NCBI GenBank assembly: GCA_003565295.1
Contig: PXCO01000127.1
Span: forward strand, 1 to 63,954
Source: Cyclobacteriaceae bacterium
Lineage (GTDB): Bacteria; Bacteroidota; Bacteroidia; Cytophagales; Cyclobacteriaceae
DNA: 63,954 nt
Direction: 5' to 3'
The position numbers were made by a program, and so were the translations under genes. How positions within the stretch are numbered: position 1 is the stretch's first letter; the number at the start of each line of letters is the position of its first letter. Below the pieces are notes generated by a model, which was not told where the DNA came from, searched no databases, and saw nothing but the letters and a program-made list of their open reading frames with translations. This document shows, in pieces, positions 27,275 through 35,369 of this stretch.

Positions 27275-28648
27275 ATGACTTGGATAAGTGACCCAATGAC
27301 CTGGCCATTTTTGGTATTATTGTTTAGTGTGATTTTGGTGGTGGTGTTAATTACCAAAGTCAGGTTTCATCCCTTTATTGCGCTTATCCTTGCAGCTATT
27401 TTTGTGGGCTTTCTTACCCCTGATCTTCCTGCAACTGCCGCAGGTGAATCTTCCTGGGTCTCAGCGGTGGAGCTTCCCATGTTGGAATTTGGCATTGTTG
27501 CAGGGAAAATTGCTTGGGTCATTGCATTGGCAGCAGTAATAGGCGCTGCCATGATGGAAAGTGGCGCCGCGGCCAAGATCGTAAATGTACTATTAAGGAC
27601 TATGGGCGAAAAGCAGGCGGCATTTGCCTTGGTCATAGCGGGATTCATTCTTTCCATCCCTGTTTTTTTAGACACGGTCTTTTTTCTCTTGATTCCATTG
27701 GGCATTACCCTGGCTCAAAAAACAGGCAAAAATTTTGTCCTTTATGTGGTGGCCATTGGCGGGGGTGGGGTAATCACCCATAGTTTGGTGCCGCCTACCC
27801 CCGGCCCCTTGATTATGGCAGAAACCATGGGCTTGGACTTGGGCTTGGTCATTGTATGTGGATTATTGGCAGGAATCATTCCAGCGGTGGTAGTGATAAT
27901 CACCGGAAGGTGGCAGAACAAAACCTTTGATATTCCTCTGAGGGTGGCAAGCAATCCCCAAAAGCCATTGAAGCGCCCACCATCCTTAATATTGTCCATT
28001 TTGCCCATAGTCATGCCTTTAATCATGATCAGTCTGGCCTCTATGGTTGCCGCGTTTGGAGAAGAGGTTCCTCCCTGGATAGCATTACAGGGAAATAAAA
28101 ATATTGCCATGACCGTGGGCACCCTCATAGCACTGTATGTTTGGGCGAGGTCTCAGGGCTTAAATGCAAGGGAATTGTGGGACGGCGTATCCAGGCCCCT
28201 GGAAATTGGGGGCTTGATTATCTTGATCACCAGCGCAGGGGGAGCTTATGGCGCAATGATCGGTCACAGCGGAATCGGAGAGGCCATCCGCAATGTTACG
28301 GAGGGATTTCAGGTGCATTATATACTTTTGGCCTGGCTAATAGCGGCGGTGTTTAAAACCGCCCAAGGATCAGGTACCGTGGCCATGATCTCTGCGGCTT
28401 CTATCATGACAGCTTTGATAGGCACTAACATTGCTTTACCCTATCATCCGGTTTACTTATTACTGGCCATGGGATTTGGCTCTTTGTTCATTTCATGGAT
28501 GAACGACTCGGGGTTTTGGGTAGTTTCCAAAATGAGCGGGTTTTCTGAAAAGGAGGGGCTCCAAACCTGGACGCTGGTTTTGGCAGTAATAGGCTTGGTG
28601 GGCTTAGCTCAAGTTTTGGTTTTAGCCTGGCTATTTCCATTGATTTAA
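27275..28648 (+). CDS. GntP-family gluconate/sugar-acid permease
   Basis: A 457-residue inner-membrane transporter with 12-14 hydrophobic segments spread over the whole length. The GntP signature is visible in GGGGVITHSLVPPTPGPLIMAE (about 163-184) and FKTAQGSGTVAMISAASIM (about 362-380), plus MNDSGFWVVSKMSGFSEKEGLQTW near the end. Family members import gluconate, idonate, fructuronate or similar acids by proton symport. It heads a plus-strand set with a DenD-like dehydrogenase (28676), an SDR and an NTF2-like protein, close to the divergent KDG kinase/aldolase genes. The carried acid is inferred to be a four- to six-carbon sugar acid. Confidence 0.9.
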   Translation: MTWISDPMTWPFLVLLFSVILVVVLITKVRFHPFIALILAAIFVGFLTPDLPATAAGESSWVSAVELPMLEFGIVAGKIAWVIALAAVIGAAMMESGAAAKIVNVLLRTMGEKQAAFALVIAGFILSIPVFLDTVFFLLIPLGITLAQKTGKNFVLYVVAIGGGGVITHSLVPPTPGPLIMAETMGLDLGLVIVCGLLAGIIPAVVVIITGRWQNKTFDIPLRVASNPQKPLKRPPSLILSILPIVMPLIMISLASMVAAFGEEVPPWIALQGNKNIAMTVGTLIALYVWARSQGLNARELWDGVSRPLEIGGLIILITSAGGAYGAMIGHSGIGEAIRNVTEGFQVHYILLAWLIAAVFKTAQGSGTVAMISAASIMTALIGTNIALPYHPVYLLLAMGFGSLFISWMNDSGFWVVSKMSGFSEKEGLQTWTLVLAVIGLVGLAQVLVLAWLFPLI

Positions 28649-28675
28649 TATGATAAACTAACTAGATAACCAATT

Positions 28676-29650
28676 ATGAAAGTACTGATTTTAGGAGGAG
28701 GAGGATTTTTAGGCAAGCGACTGGCCTATACCATTGCCAACCAAGGTGGATTGCATATGGGACATGTTTCGCAACTAACGCTGGTGGACTTGGCCTTTCC
28801 CAATGAAATGAATAAAGATAACAAGTTCAGGTGCATTGCCACAGACTTCAGCGAAGCCTCAACCATGCAAACCTTATTAGAAGAAAAGCCTGAAATTATT
28901 TTTCACCTGGCTGCTGTGGTAAGTGGGGAGGCAGAGAAAAACTTTGAGTTGGGCATGAAAGTGAACTTTCAGGCGTCCTTACAAATGTTGGAAATTTGCC
29001 GAAATAGAGAGTTCCGGCCAAGGATTGTGTTTGCCAGTTCCTGCGGGGTGTTTGGTGGCGATGTGAAACAAACCATCAATCACACCACAGGCCCGAAGCC
29101 CAGAAGCAGCTATGGCACCCAAAAAGCGATGGTGGAGCTCTTGATGAATGATTATAGCCGAAGGGGTTTTGTAGATGCCCGTAGCATTCGGCTGCCTACC
29201 ATATCAGTGAGACCTGGCAAACCCAACGCCGCTACATCCTCCTTTTTGAGCGGGATCATTAGAGAACCACTAAATGGACAAAAGGCTACATATCCCGTAC
29301 AGGAATCTGCTAAATTTTGGCTGTTGTCTCCAAAAAGGGTTATCCAAAACTTCCTTCACGCCGCCAATATAGATGCGGGAAAGCTGGGTGATGATAGGAT
29401 GATCACCCTGCCCGGGATTACCGCCTCCGTAGGGGAAATGTTGCAAAGCCTGCAAAGAATTGCGGGGCCTAAAGTGGCAGGGTTGGCAACCTATGAACCA
29501 GATGAATTTTTGCAGAGTATTGTGTTGACATGGCCACCCTACTTTGATACCAGTTTTGCTGAAAGCTTAGGTTTCGTCAAAGACAATTCGGTGGATGAAC
29601 TGATCCTTAATTATATACAAGAAGAAAAGATTCAACTCCCTAATCTATAA
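28676..29650 (+). CDS. D-erythronate dehydrogenase-like NAD-dependent epimerase/dehydratase
   Basis: A 324-residue extended SDR. The nucleotide-binding motif is LILGGGGFLGKRLA (about 4-17), and the Tyr-x3-Lys pair sits in RSSYGTQKAMVELL. The layout (FHLAAVVSGEAEKNFELGM, FASSCGVFGGD, PTISVRPGKPNAATSSFLSGIIREPL) matches the DenD subfamily, which oxidises D-erythronate or related tetronates at C2. It lies 27 bases after GntP and five bases before the next SDR. The usual partners OtnK and OtnC are not in the window, so the physiological substrate may differ from erythronate. Confidence 0.8.
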   Translation: MKVLILGGGGFLGKRLAYTIANQGGLHMGHVSQLTLVDLAFPNEMNKDNKFRCIATDFSEASTMQTLLEEKPEIIFHLAAVVSGEAEKNFELGMKVNFQASLQMLEICRNREFRPRIVFASSCGVFGGDVKQTINHTTGPKPRSSYGTQKAMVELLMNDYSRRGFVDARSIRLPTISVRPGKPNAATSSFLSGIIREPLNGQKATYPVQESAKFWLLSPKRVIQNFLHAANIDAGKLGDDRMITLPGITASVGEMLQSLQRIAGPKVAGLATYEPDEFLQSIVLTWPPYFDTSFAESLGFVKDNSVDELILNYIQEEKIQLPNL

Positions 29651-29655
29651 TATAA

Positions 29656-30402
29656 ATGACCCCTAAAATTGCATTGATTACTGGAGCGGGTTCTGGAGTA
29701 GGCAGGGCAACCTCCATTGCTCTAGCAGAGGCCTCTTGGAATTTGGCCCTGGTAGGTCGCAATAAGGCCACCCTCGAAGAAACTGCGGAAATGTGTTCCT
29801 CTGCCAAAGTTAAAATTTATCCCACAGACATTTCCAAACCTGAGGAAGTAAGTGCGCTCTACCAACAGTTGATTATGGATTTTGGCAGGCTGGATTTGCT
29901 TTTTAACAACGCTGGGGTGAATGCCCCCGCAATGCCGATGGAAGAGCTTCCTTTTGAGGAATGGAAGCGGGTGATAGATATCAACCTGACCGGCTCATAC
30001 CTTTGCGCCAGAGAAGCGGTCAAGCTGATGAAAAACCAAAACCCAAAAGGGGGAAGGATCATCAACAATGGCTCGATTTCTTCCCATGTGCCTAGACCTC
30101 ATGCTGTGCCCTATAACGCCAGCAAACATGCGATCACAGGACTTACCAAGTCCATAATGCTAGATGGTAGGGCTTTTAACATTACCTGTGGGCAAATTGA
30201 CATCGGTAACGCTGGTACCGATATGACCAAACGCATGCAGACCGGAGTGATGCAGGCAGATGGTTCCCTAAAACCTGAACCGATCATGCAACTTGCCGAT
30301 GTGGGCAGGGCAGTGGTGTACATGGCAAGTTTGCCCACCGACACCAATATTCCATGGCTCACCATTATGGCCAACGAAATGCCCTATGCGGGGAGGGGGT
30401 AG
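29656..30402 (+). CDS. Short-chain dehydrogenase/reductase
   Basis: A 248-residue classical SDR. The cofactor motif is TGAGSGVGRA (9-18), NNAG is near 89-92, and the catalytic residues are the Ser in NNGSISS and the Tyr/Lys in VPYNASKHA. The QIDIGNAGTDM segment and active-site lid follow the classical pattern. The N-terminal NRNKA-type turn suggests NADP preference, but weakly. It begins five bases after the DenD-like gene, so the two are co-transcribed and probably act on linked intermediates. The substrate is unknown. Confidence 0.88.
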   Translation: MTPKIALITGAGSGVGRATSIALAEASWNLALVGRNKATLEETAEMCSSAKVKIYPTDISKPEEVSALYQQLIMDFGRLDLLFNNAGVNAPAMPMEELPFEEWKRVIDINLTGSYLCAREAVKLMKNQNPKGGRIINNGSISSHVPRPHAVPYNASKHAITGLTKSIMLDGRAFNITCGQIDIGNAGTDMTKRMQTGVMQADGSLKPEPIMQLADVGRAVVYMASLPTDTNIPWLTIMANEMPYAGRG

Positions 30403-30486
30403 GTTTCAATTGAAAATGGAGAATTGAAAATTCGTAATTGATTGAAGATACTTCAATCCTAAAACAGAAATCCTAAAGCAAAAATC

Positions 30487-30924
30487 ATGTCCAACCTCTA
30501 CACGCTAACCGTATTACTGAGCATTCTAGTCTTTTCTAGGGGTATAGCTCAGACCGAGCAAAAGGCATTCCAAGAGCTAATTGCCACCTATGCAGAAGCC
30601 AGGGAAAATCAAAATGTGGATTTATTGAAAAGCATACTTACCGAGGACATCGATCAATTGGTGAGCAGTGGGGAGTGGCGCATAGGCAAGGAAACTGCCG
30701 TTCAAGGAATGAAAAGAAGCTCCCAGGTAAACGAGGGCAACAGGAAATTGACAGTGGAGAAGGCTAGGCTGCTTACTCCTCATTCGGCGGTGGTAGATGC
30801 CCGGTACCAGATTATAAGTCCGGAGGGAGAAACCCGCAATATGTGGAGTACATTTATTGTGGTGAAGGAGGAGGGAAGTTGGAAAATTGCAGGTATCCGG
30901 AATATGCTTCCATCCAACCCATAA
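30487..30924 (+). CDS. Exported NTF2-like (DUF4440/SnoaL-like) protein
   Basis: A 145-residue protein with a signal peptide (residues 1-21, ending GIAQ) and an NTF2-like domain over about 25-140 (FQELIATYAEARENQNVDLLKSILTED, RKLTVEKARLLTPHSAVVDARYQI, MWSTFIVVKEEGSWKIAGIRNM). The fold forms a cone-shaped pocket in enzymes, ligand binders and accessory proteins. It follows the SDR gene by 84 bases and ends before a hairpin terminator. No specific function can be assigned. Confidence 0.8.
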   Translation: MSNLYTLTVLLSILVFSRGIAQTEQKAFQELIATYAEARENQNVDLLKSILTEDIDQLVSSGEWRIGKETAVQGMKRSSQVNEGNRKLTVEKARLLTPHSAVVDARYQIISPEGETRNMWSTFIVVKEEGSWKIAGIRNMLPSNP

Positions 30925-30936
30925 TGTAAAAATAAA

Positions 30937-30955
30937 GGCAGGAATTTTTCCTGCC
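30937..30955. terminator. Hairpin terminator between convergent genes
   Basis: GGCAGGAA (30937-30944) pairs with TTCCTGCC (30948-30955) around TTT, flanked by AAA and TTT. On the minus strand it is followed by TTTATTTTTAC, giving a good terminator for the FecR-like gene; on the plus strand CTTTA follows, which is weaker. It lies 13 bases after the NTF2-like stop. Confidence 0.7.
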
Positions 30956-31011
30956 CTTTAAAAGTATATAGCTATCAGCCAGTTTATTTGCAAGTTGTTT
31001 ATTTCCGGGGT

Positions 31012-32034
31012 TTAGTCAAAGGTAATCACAACCTGTTTTTGGTTAATATTATGGCTGAATCCATAAGCATACCCTGTGGCCTCCAGCACCTTGCTGAGGT
31101 AGTCCTCGGTAAATTCCCCATTGATCTGTAGTTGATTTCTTGGGCGGTTTACCACATTGATTTCTACTCCATACCACCGCTCCAGTTCGGTTTTAAATTG
31201 CTCTAAATTACTGTTTTTAAATAGTAAGGTTCCGTTCTTCCAAACAAAACCTTTACTTAGGTCAAAGGATCTTTTTTGCATGCCCTTGCCATGGGCATGA
31301 ATCACCTCTTCTCCAGGTGTGAGTTCTAGAGGTGCCTCATCTTCTTTTTCATTTTCTACCATTACCACTCCAGTGGCCAATTGAACCTTTGTGATGCCAT
31401 CCTGAAAGGAATTAATATTGAAAGATGTACCCAGGGCGGTAATGCTTAGGGATTCACAATACACCTGAAAGGGAAGTGATTCACCCTCCGCCACTTCGAA
31501 AAACGCCTCTCCTTCCAAGTATATTTCCCTTCCCGATTTGCCAAAGTCCTGCCTAAACCGGAGAGAACTTTCCGCATTGAGAAAAACGGTACTTCCGTCT
31601 GGCAAATGAATTTTTGATTTTTGCCCTTTTGGGTTTGCCTTAGCAACCCAAATGGCTTCTTCTATATAGGAAATAGGAGGGGAGGAGGGAAATAAACTTC
31701 CCCAATCAAACCACCATGCAGCGCCAAAAAAACAAAGGATGATCAGGGCTAAAAGCAAAAATCTTGATGAGCGATTTGAGGTTTGCCTAGTCTTGCGGGA
31801 AAGTCCGGTTTTAGAACGAATATGTTGAAATAACTTGTCTTGCCTAATGTAGGACCAATCCTGACCTTCCCTGTCTAAAGCCAATAAAATCTCCTTGGCC
31901 TGGAGGAGTTTATCCCTCTCTTCCCCAGGTTGCAATAGCAATTTATCCCATTTACTCACCTTTACATTGTCAAGGACCCAGGCCCTAAAAGTGGCATCAT
32001 TAAGAAAATCATCTATGTTGGTATAAGTACTCAT
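31012..32034 (-). CDS. FecR-family anti-sigma/sensor protein
   Basis: A 340-residue membrane protein that normally regulates an ECF sigma factor. The cytosolic N-terminus (1-90) resembles the sigma-binding part, with the single membrane segment at about 92-108 (FLLLALIILCFFGAAWW). The periplasmic FecR domain is about 130-235 (KIHLPDGSTVFLNAESSLRF, EIYLEGEAFFEVAEG, ITALGTSFNI). The C-terminal DUF4974 part is about 265-340 (FKNSNLEQFKTELERWYGVEI, INGEFTEDYLSKVLEATGY). No sigma gene is adjacent and no SusC/SusD follows. The start at 32034 (MSTYTN) lies inside a strong hairpin; a GTG two codons upstream is an alternative. Confidence 0.9.
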   Translation of the reverse strand: MSTYTNIDDFLNDATFRAWVLDNVKVSKWDKLLLQPGEERDKLLQAKEILLALDREGQDWSYIRQDKLFQHIRSKTGLSRKTRQTSNRSSRFLLLALIILCFFGAAWWFDWGSLFPSSPPISYIEEAIWVAKANPKGQKSKIHLPDGSTVFLNAESSLRFRQDFGKSGREIYLEGEAFFEVAEGESLPFQVYCESLSITALGTSFNINSFQDGITKVQLATGVVMVENEKEDEAPLELTPGEEVIHAHGKGMQKRSFDLSKGFVWKNGTLLFKNSNLEQFKTELERWYGVEINVVNRPRNQLQINGEFTEDYLSKVLEATGYAYGFSHNINQKQVVITFD

Positions 32035-32061
32035 TATCACTAAATCTTAGTGATAATGAGT
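32029..32061 (-). promoter_or_regulatory. 15-bp hairpin sequestering the FecR start codon
   Basis: ACTCATTATCACTAA (32029-32043) and TTAGTGATAATGAGT (32047-32061) are perfect 15-bp inverted arms with a three-base loop. The ATG of the FecR gene (32034-32032) is inside one arm. In the transcript the start codon would be paired, which could limit translation. The same sequence could instead be a palindromic operator. Confidence 0.5.
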
Positions 32062-32158
32062 AAGAAAGTCGGTCAATCTCACTGTCAAAAACCAAAAAAA
32101 AACCAAAAAAAATATTTATCATGTTTGACGATAAAAGACTAAATCAAAAGTTAGATAA

Positions 32159-32371
32159 TTAATTTTCGTTTTTGTCTCTTTTTTCGTTGTCCACTTCTTC
32201 TGACTGTTTATCCTTTTTCTTTTTGTCGGGCATATCCTCCTTTGTGGGAGGTCTTGGTCCTTCACCAGAAGTTCCTGGGGATTTTCTATTACTGCCTTTA
32301 TCGACATTCTTCCCGTTGGTAAAGAAAAAAACTGTCGTGTGTGGGGTTTGGTGTAGGTTGGTCGTCTTCAT
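32159..32371 (-). CDS. Small charged hypothetical protein, 70 aa
   Basis: A short frame starting MKTTNLHQTP with a central GKNVDKGSNRKSPGTSGEGP and a highly charged tail rich in Lys, Asp and Glu. No signal peptide or domain is seen. It lies upstream of the FecR gene on the same strand (125 bases), and a near-palindromic dyad lies upstream of its start. It may be a real small protein or spurious. I do not recognise it. Confidence 0.35.
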   Translation of the reverse strand: MKTTNLHQTPHTTVFFFTNGKNVDKGSNRKSPGTSGEGPRPPTKEDMPDKKKKDKQSEEVDNEKRDKNEN

Positions 32372-32390
32372 CTTTCTAAAAAGATTTAAT

Positions 32391-32419
32391 GGTAGTGGTA
32401 ATATATATATAACACTACC
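32391..32419. promoter_or_regulatory. Dyad with AT-rich spacer between divergent genes
   Basis: GGTAGTG (32391-32397) and CACTACC (32413-32419) flank a 15-base AT-rich stretch containing TATATATATA. The dyad lies between the small minus-strand frame starting at 32371 and the plus-strand META lipoprotein starting at 32528. It could be an operator or a promoter; no consensus match is clear. Confidence 0.3.
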
Positions 32420-32527
32420 GTACGAAAACCATGCCAGTAACAAAATTTAGGATTAAAGTACAGAAAATTGTAGCGTTAGGTAAGGTTTTTGCGTCTATTA
32501 TATCAAACAGAAACCGACATTATTACC

Positions 32528-32950
32528 ATGATCAAAACATTACCCATTCTTTTGATGGTTCTTGGGTTACTTAGCCTTTCCTGCGATAATTGGGAAAAAG
32601 AGCCGGAATTTCTTCCACCTCTTAATCAAACCAAATGGAGGGTGGAGGGAATCACTCCTCAAAATGAAGGCGAAAAAATTCCTTCTAAGTCAACTTATCG
32701 GTTGGAGTTCATCAATGATTCCACTTTTACATTGAATTTGGACATTAACAGGATGATCGGGAAATATGAAGTGACTCCCTATGGGGAACTGAATATCTAT
32801 GAAGTGAAAAAGACTAAAGATTGCTGTGACAGCCAGTATGCCCTTTTACTTGAGCAAATTTTATTGCACACGGACAAATTCGGTTTGTCGGAAGGGGGGA
32901 TTACCCTTTCTGGGTCTGGTGAAATATACCTTAAACATGAGCAATTATGA
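32528..32950 (+). CDS. META-domain lipoprotein
   Basis: A 140-residue exported lipoprotein. The ATG at 32528 gives MIKTLPILLMVLGLLSLSC with a lipobox ending at Cys19. The rest reads as a META/HslJ-like beta domain (NQTKWRVEGITP, YRLEFINDSTFTLNLDINRMIGKYEV, GEIYLKHEQL). META proteins in other bacteria are linked to stress or secretion; the role here is unknown. An upstream Met 13 codons earlier is open but precedes the n-region, so it is not preferred. The next lipoprotein gene overlaps it by four bases. Confidence 0.72.
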   Translation: MIKTLPILLMVLGLLSLSCDNWEKEPEFLPPLNQTKWRVEGITPQNEGEKIPSKSTYRLEFINDSTFTLNLDINRMIGKYEVTPYGELNIYEVKKTKDCCDSQYALLLEQILLHTDKFGLSEGGITLSGSGEIYLKHEQL

Positions 32951-33684
32951 ATAGCTATCTATGCACCCGGGTGTGGAGCTTACCATTTATCGGTGCCATA
33001 GCCCTATTGAATGTGGCCTGTCACGACGATGACCCCACTCCATCGCCGGAATCCTTTTCATTGGTTTTTGAGTTCGAGGAAACCCCTCAAGGGTGGGTAG
33101 GGGACTTTGCAGATTTACCCGTAGATAACCAGGAGATCTTTGAATTGGAGGTCTCCCATGGCCCACTGCCAGCTGAGATGGAGCTGGATGATAAGGCCTT
33201 GCGGATCCAGGGGCATAACCGGAGTGACGATCTCTTTATGTTCTTTAAAAGGGAAGTGGACGAATTGCTTCCTTCCACTGCCTATTCCATTGTATTTGAA
33301 ATTGAATTGGCCAGTCAATACCCTGAAGAATCTGTAGGGATTGGCGGCAGTCCAGGTGCATCGGTGTTTTTAAAGGCGGGTGCCACCGTGGTGGAACCAG
33401 AGCCAATTCTGGAAGAGGGTGAAATCCAAGATTACCTCCGAATGAATATAGACAAGGGTAACCAGGCACAAGATGGCTCGGATATGTACGGTTTGGGAAC
33501 CATTGGCATTCAGGGTGAGGATTTCCGTTATGAGCTGATCCAAAGGGACAATTCAGCCAGACCCTTCACTGTTACCAGTAGTCCTGAGGGAACGCTTTGG
33601 CTGATCGTAGGTACGGATTCAGGATTTGAAGGTTTGACTGAGCTTTATTATAATCGAATTACGGTTACGATCACGCAGCAATAA
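32947..33684 (+). CDS. Putative exported lipoprotein, 245 aa, function unknown
   Basis: The gene starts within the stop of the META lipoprotein gene (four-base ATGA overlap), so the two are translationally coupled. Residues 1-25 form a signal peptide ending near Cys25 (LLNVAC). The mature protein is acidic and beta-rich, with WVGDFADLPVDNQEIFELEVSHG, YSIVFEIELASQYPE, and the C-terminal LYYNRITVTITQQ. It resembles a carbohydrate-binding-like jelly roll, but I cannot name a family. The third lipoprotein follows by 15 bases. Confidence 0.68.
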   Translation: MNSYLCTRVWSLPFIGAIALLNVACHDDDPTPSPESFSLVFEFEETPQGWVGDFADLPVDNQEIFELEVSHGPLPAEMELDDKALRIQGHNRSDDLFMFFKREVDELLPSTAYSIVFEIELASQYPEESVGIGGSPGASVFLKAGATVVEPEPILEEGEIQDYLRMNIDKGNQAQDGSDMYGLGTIGIQGEDFRYELIQRDNSARPFTVTSSPEGTLWLIVGTDSGFEGLTELYYNRITVTITQQ

Positions 33685-33699
33685 TCATAGGAAGGGGAT

Positions 33700-34152
33700 A
33701 TGCAAATAAGAAACCAAAGAATTATCTACCGTATTCAGGGAGTGTTAATCATGATTGGGTTAGCAGCACTAAGTTGCACCCCCAATCAAGATGACCCCAT
33801 CACCTGCGTGGCCAGCCCAAAAACCGATGCTGCACTTTACGAAAGTGATGCGGACTGGGTAGAGGTAACAAGGGCTGAATTGTTAACTAATTGTTTGGAT
33901 ATTCAATTTAACTATAATGGCTGTACAGAGGATGCTGTATATTCCCTCGTTTTTTCTGAGAAAATTGTGGATTCTTTCCCTGTATCTAAATTTGCCCGTC
34001 TGCATTTACTGCAGGACGGAGATTGTAATAATACTTACGCAGGCACAATTCAGGTCGATTTAAGCAGTATCCGCATTCCAGACACGGACAGGGTTCAAAT
34101 AGAAATAGATGGATGGGCAACGCCCATCCTCTATGTATATTCCTTTAATTAG
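33700..34152 (+). CDS. Putative lipoprotein, 150 aa, function unknown
   Basis: A 150-residue exported protein. Its signal peptide ends in a lipobox (ALSC near residue 26). The mature part contains paired cysteines (NCLDIQFNYNGCTEDA, DGDCNNTY) that could form a disulfide and a beta-rich end (GWATPILYVYSFN). It is the last gene of a three-lipoprotein run. Its stop overlaps the convergent GH5-like gene's stop by four bases. I do not recognise the family. Confidence 0.65.
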   Translation: MQIRNQRIIYRIQGVLIMIGLAALSCTPNQDDPITCVASPKTDAALYESDADWVEVTRAELLTNCLDIQFNYNGCTEDAVYSLVFSEKIVDSFPVSKFARLHLLQDGDCNNTYAGTIQVDLSSIRIPDTDRVQIEIDGWATPILYVYSFN

Positions 34153-35243
34153 CTACCCTTGGTGATCTGCTTCATGAGTTTGAAAAACCCTTTCTTTCTT
34201 GGGGAATTTATGCCCCAATCCACAGGCACACTTTGATAACCATCCTCATAGGATTCCCCGTCCATCCTGTAATCAAAAAATCCCCAAGAGGCATAGGCGC
34301 TGACGGCGGCAATAAAGTTGTTCCAATCCTTTTCAAAATCAAAATGATCATCCTCGTTGAATAAAATGGGCTTTGTGGTGTAACCGTCAACTGCTCTGGT
34401 TTCTTCTACCATTTCCACGATACGATTTGGGTCGCCTACCCCATTTCCATGTATAAGTAGAAAATCCGCAGTCTTCACTACATTAGGAAGGGGTATAAAA
34501 CCACCTCCATAGCTGGTACTCACATAAAAGCGATAGCCATTTCTTTCATTCTTTTTGGCCCTTTCGATTAACTCATGAACGCGTTTTGGCTTGAGTATTT
34601 CATGATCGTATGCCCCCACGTTAGATTCGTTATTTATTTCTATAATGACATTTCTATAAGCTTTGTCGTGAAGCCAATCCATAACATTATCAACGGCCTT
34701 AATGACTGCCGCCTCGTCCTTAAGTCGCTGGTCCTGGCCAAAGTAAAATATACCCACTATGGGAACCATGCCTAAATCATCCGCCTTATCTAGGATTTTT
34801 TCCAATCGATTCATATAGGATGGAACCAATTCCCCGTTTTCACCTAATGCTGAATTGTGCCAGGGCTGTGATTTTGAGTATCCAAAGGGGCTTCCCCCCT
34901 GTAGATTGATGGTGAATGAGAGCATGCCATGGTTCAGCCATTCTTCCATATTGTCCAAGAATTCCTGCGTGTTTCGATCAGGGTCCCACTTGCCAGTATC
35001 CGGGTATTCCCAATTTTTTACTGTTTCGGGGTTTAGGTCATCAAAAATCCCCTGAACCATCCTGGAGTTCATGAGCAGGCCTTCTATTTTGTGGCCATTC
35101 CATGTTCTTCCCTCGTAGGTGGGCTTTCCATTGATATAAAATTTCTCTCCTTTGATTTCTACGGAGGTTTTACGCTGCTGGGCATTTGTAAAGCCTATCC
35201 CCAAAAGAAACAGGCATAAAAGAGCAATGAGGTTGTTTTTCAT
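34149..35243 (-). CDS. Secreted GH5-like (clan GH-A) glycoside hydrolase
   Basis: A 364-residue exported enzyme. Signal peptide 1-21, then a TIM barrel (about 30-355). The acid/base Glu206 is in IIEINNESN, and the candidate nucleophile Glu297 is in KPILFNEDDHF. Both positions fit clan GH-A retaining enzymes. Other barrel phrases include GMLSFTINLQGGSPFGYS and GFFDYRMDGESYEDGYQ. The exact family (GH5-like or an unclassified cellulase-like group) and substrate are not resolvable by eye. It lies 126 bases after the Gfo/Idh/MocA gene on the same strand, with a terminator between them. Confidence 0.75.
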   Translation of the reverse strand: MKNNLIALLCLFLLGIGFTNAQQRKTSVEIKGEKFYINGKPTYEGRTWNGHKIEGLLMNSRMVQGIFDDLNPETVKNWEYPDTGKWDPDRNTQEFLDNMEEWLNHGMLSFTINLQGGSPFGYSKSQPWHNSALGENGELVPSYMNRLEKILDKADDLGMVPIVGIFYFGQDQRLKDEAAVIKAVDNVMDWLHDKAYRNVIIEINNESNVGAYDHEILKPKRVHELIERAKKNERNGYRFYVSTSYGGGFIPLPNVVKTADFLLIHGNGVGDPNRIVEMVEETRAVDGYTTKPILFNEDDHFDFEKDWNNFIAAVSAYASWGFFDYRMDGESYEDGYQSVPVDWGINSPRKKGFFKLMKQITKGS

Positions 35244-35300
35244 GGTTATAATATTTTCTGTATACCGTATACAAAATTATCTGAAATATCTTAAAAAGCA

Positions 35301-35344
35301 ACTCCCACCTCATTTATTCTCTGGAAAATAATCGAGGTGGGAGT
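35301..35344 (-). terminator. Rho-independent terminator after the Gfo/Idh/MocA gene
   Basis: ACTCCCACCTC (35301-35311) and GAGGTGGGAGT (35334-35344) form a perfect 11-bp stem. On the minus strand it starts 26 bases after the oxidoreductase stop and is followed by TGCTTTTTAA. It separates that gene from the GH5-like gene downstream. Confidence 0.72.
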
Positions 35345-35369
35345 GTAGTTCTTTAATACTGGATATAAA

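Noticed and set aside
30410-30440. AATTGAAAAT direct repeats
   Set aside because: Two imperfect 10-base copies in an AT-rich spacer; too short to support a repeat array.
32172-32450. Plus-strand frame with a Ser- and Phe-rich N-terminus
   Set aside because: Antisense to the charged minus-strand frame and without a plausible domain; composition fits reverse-strand shadowing.
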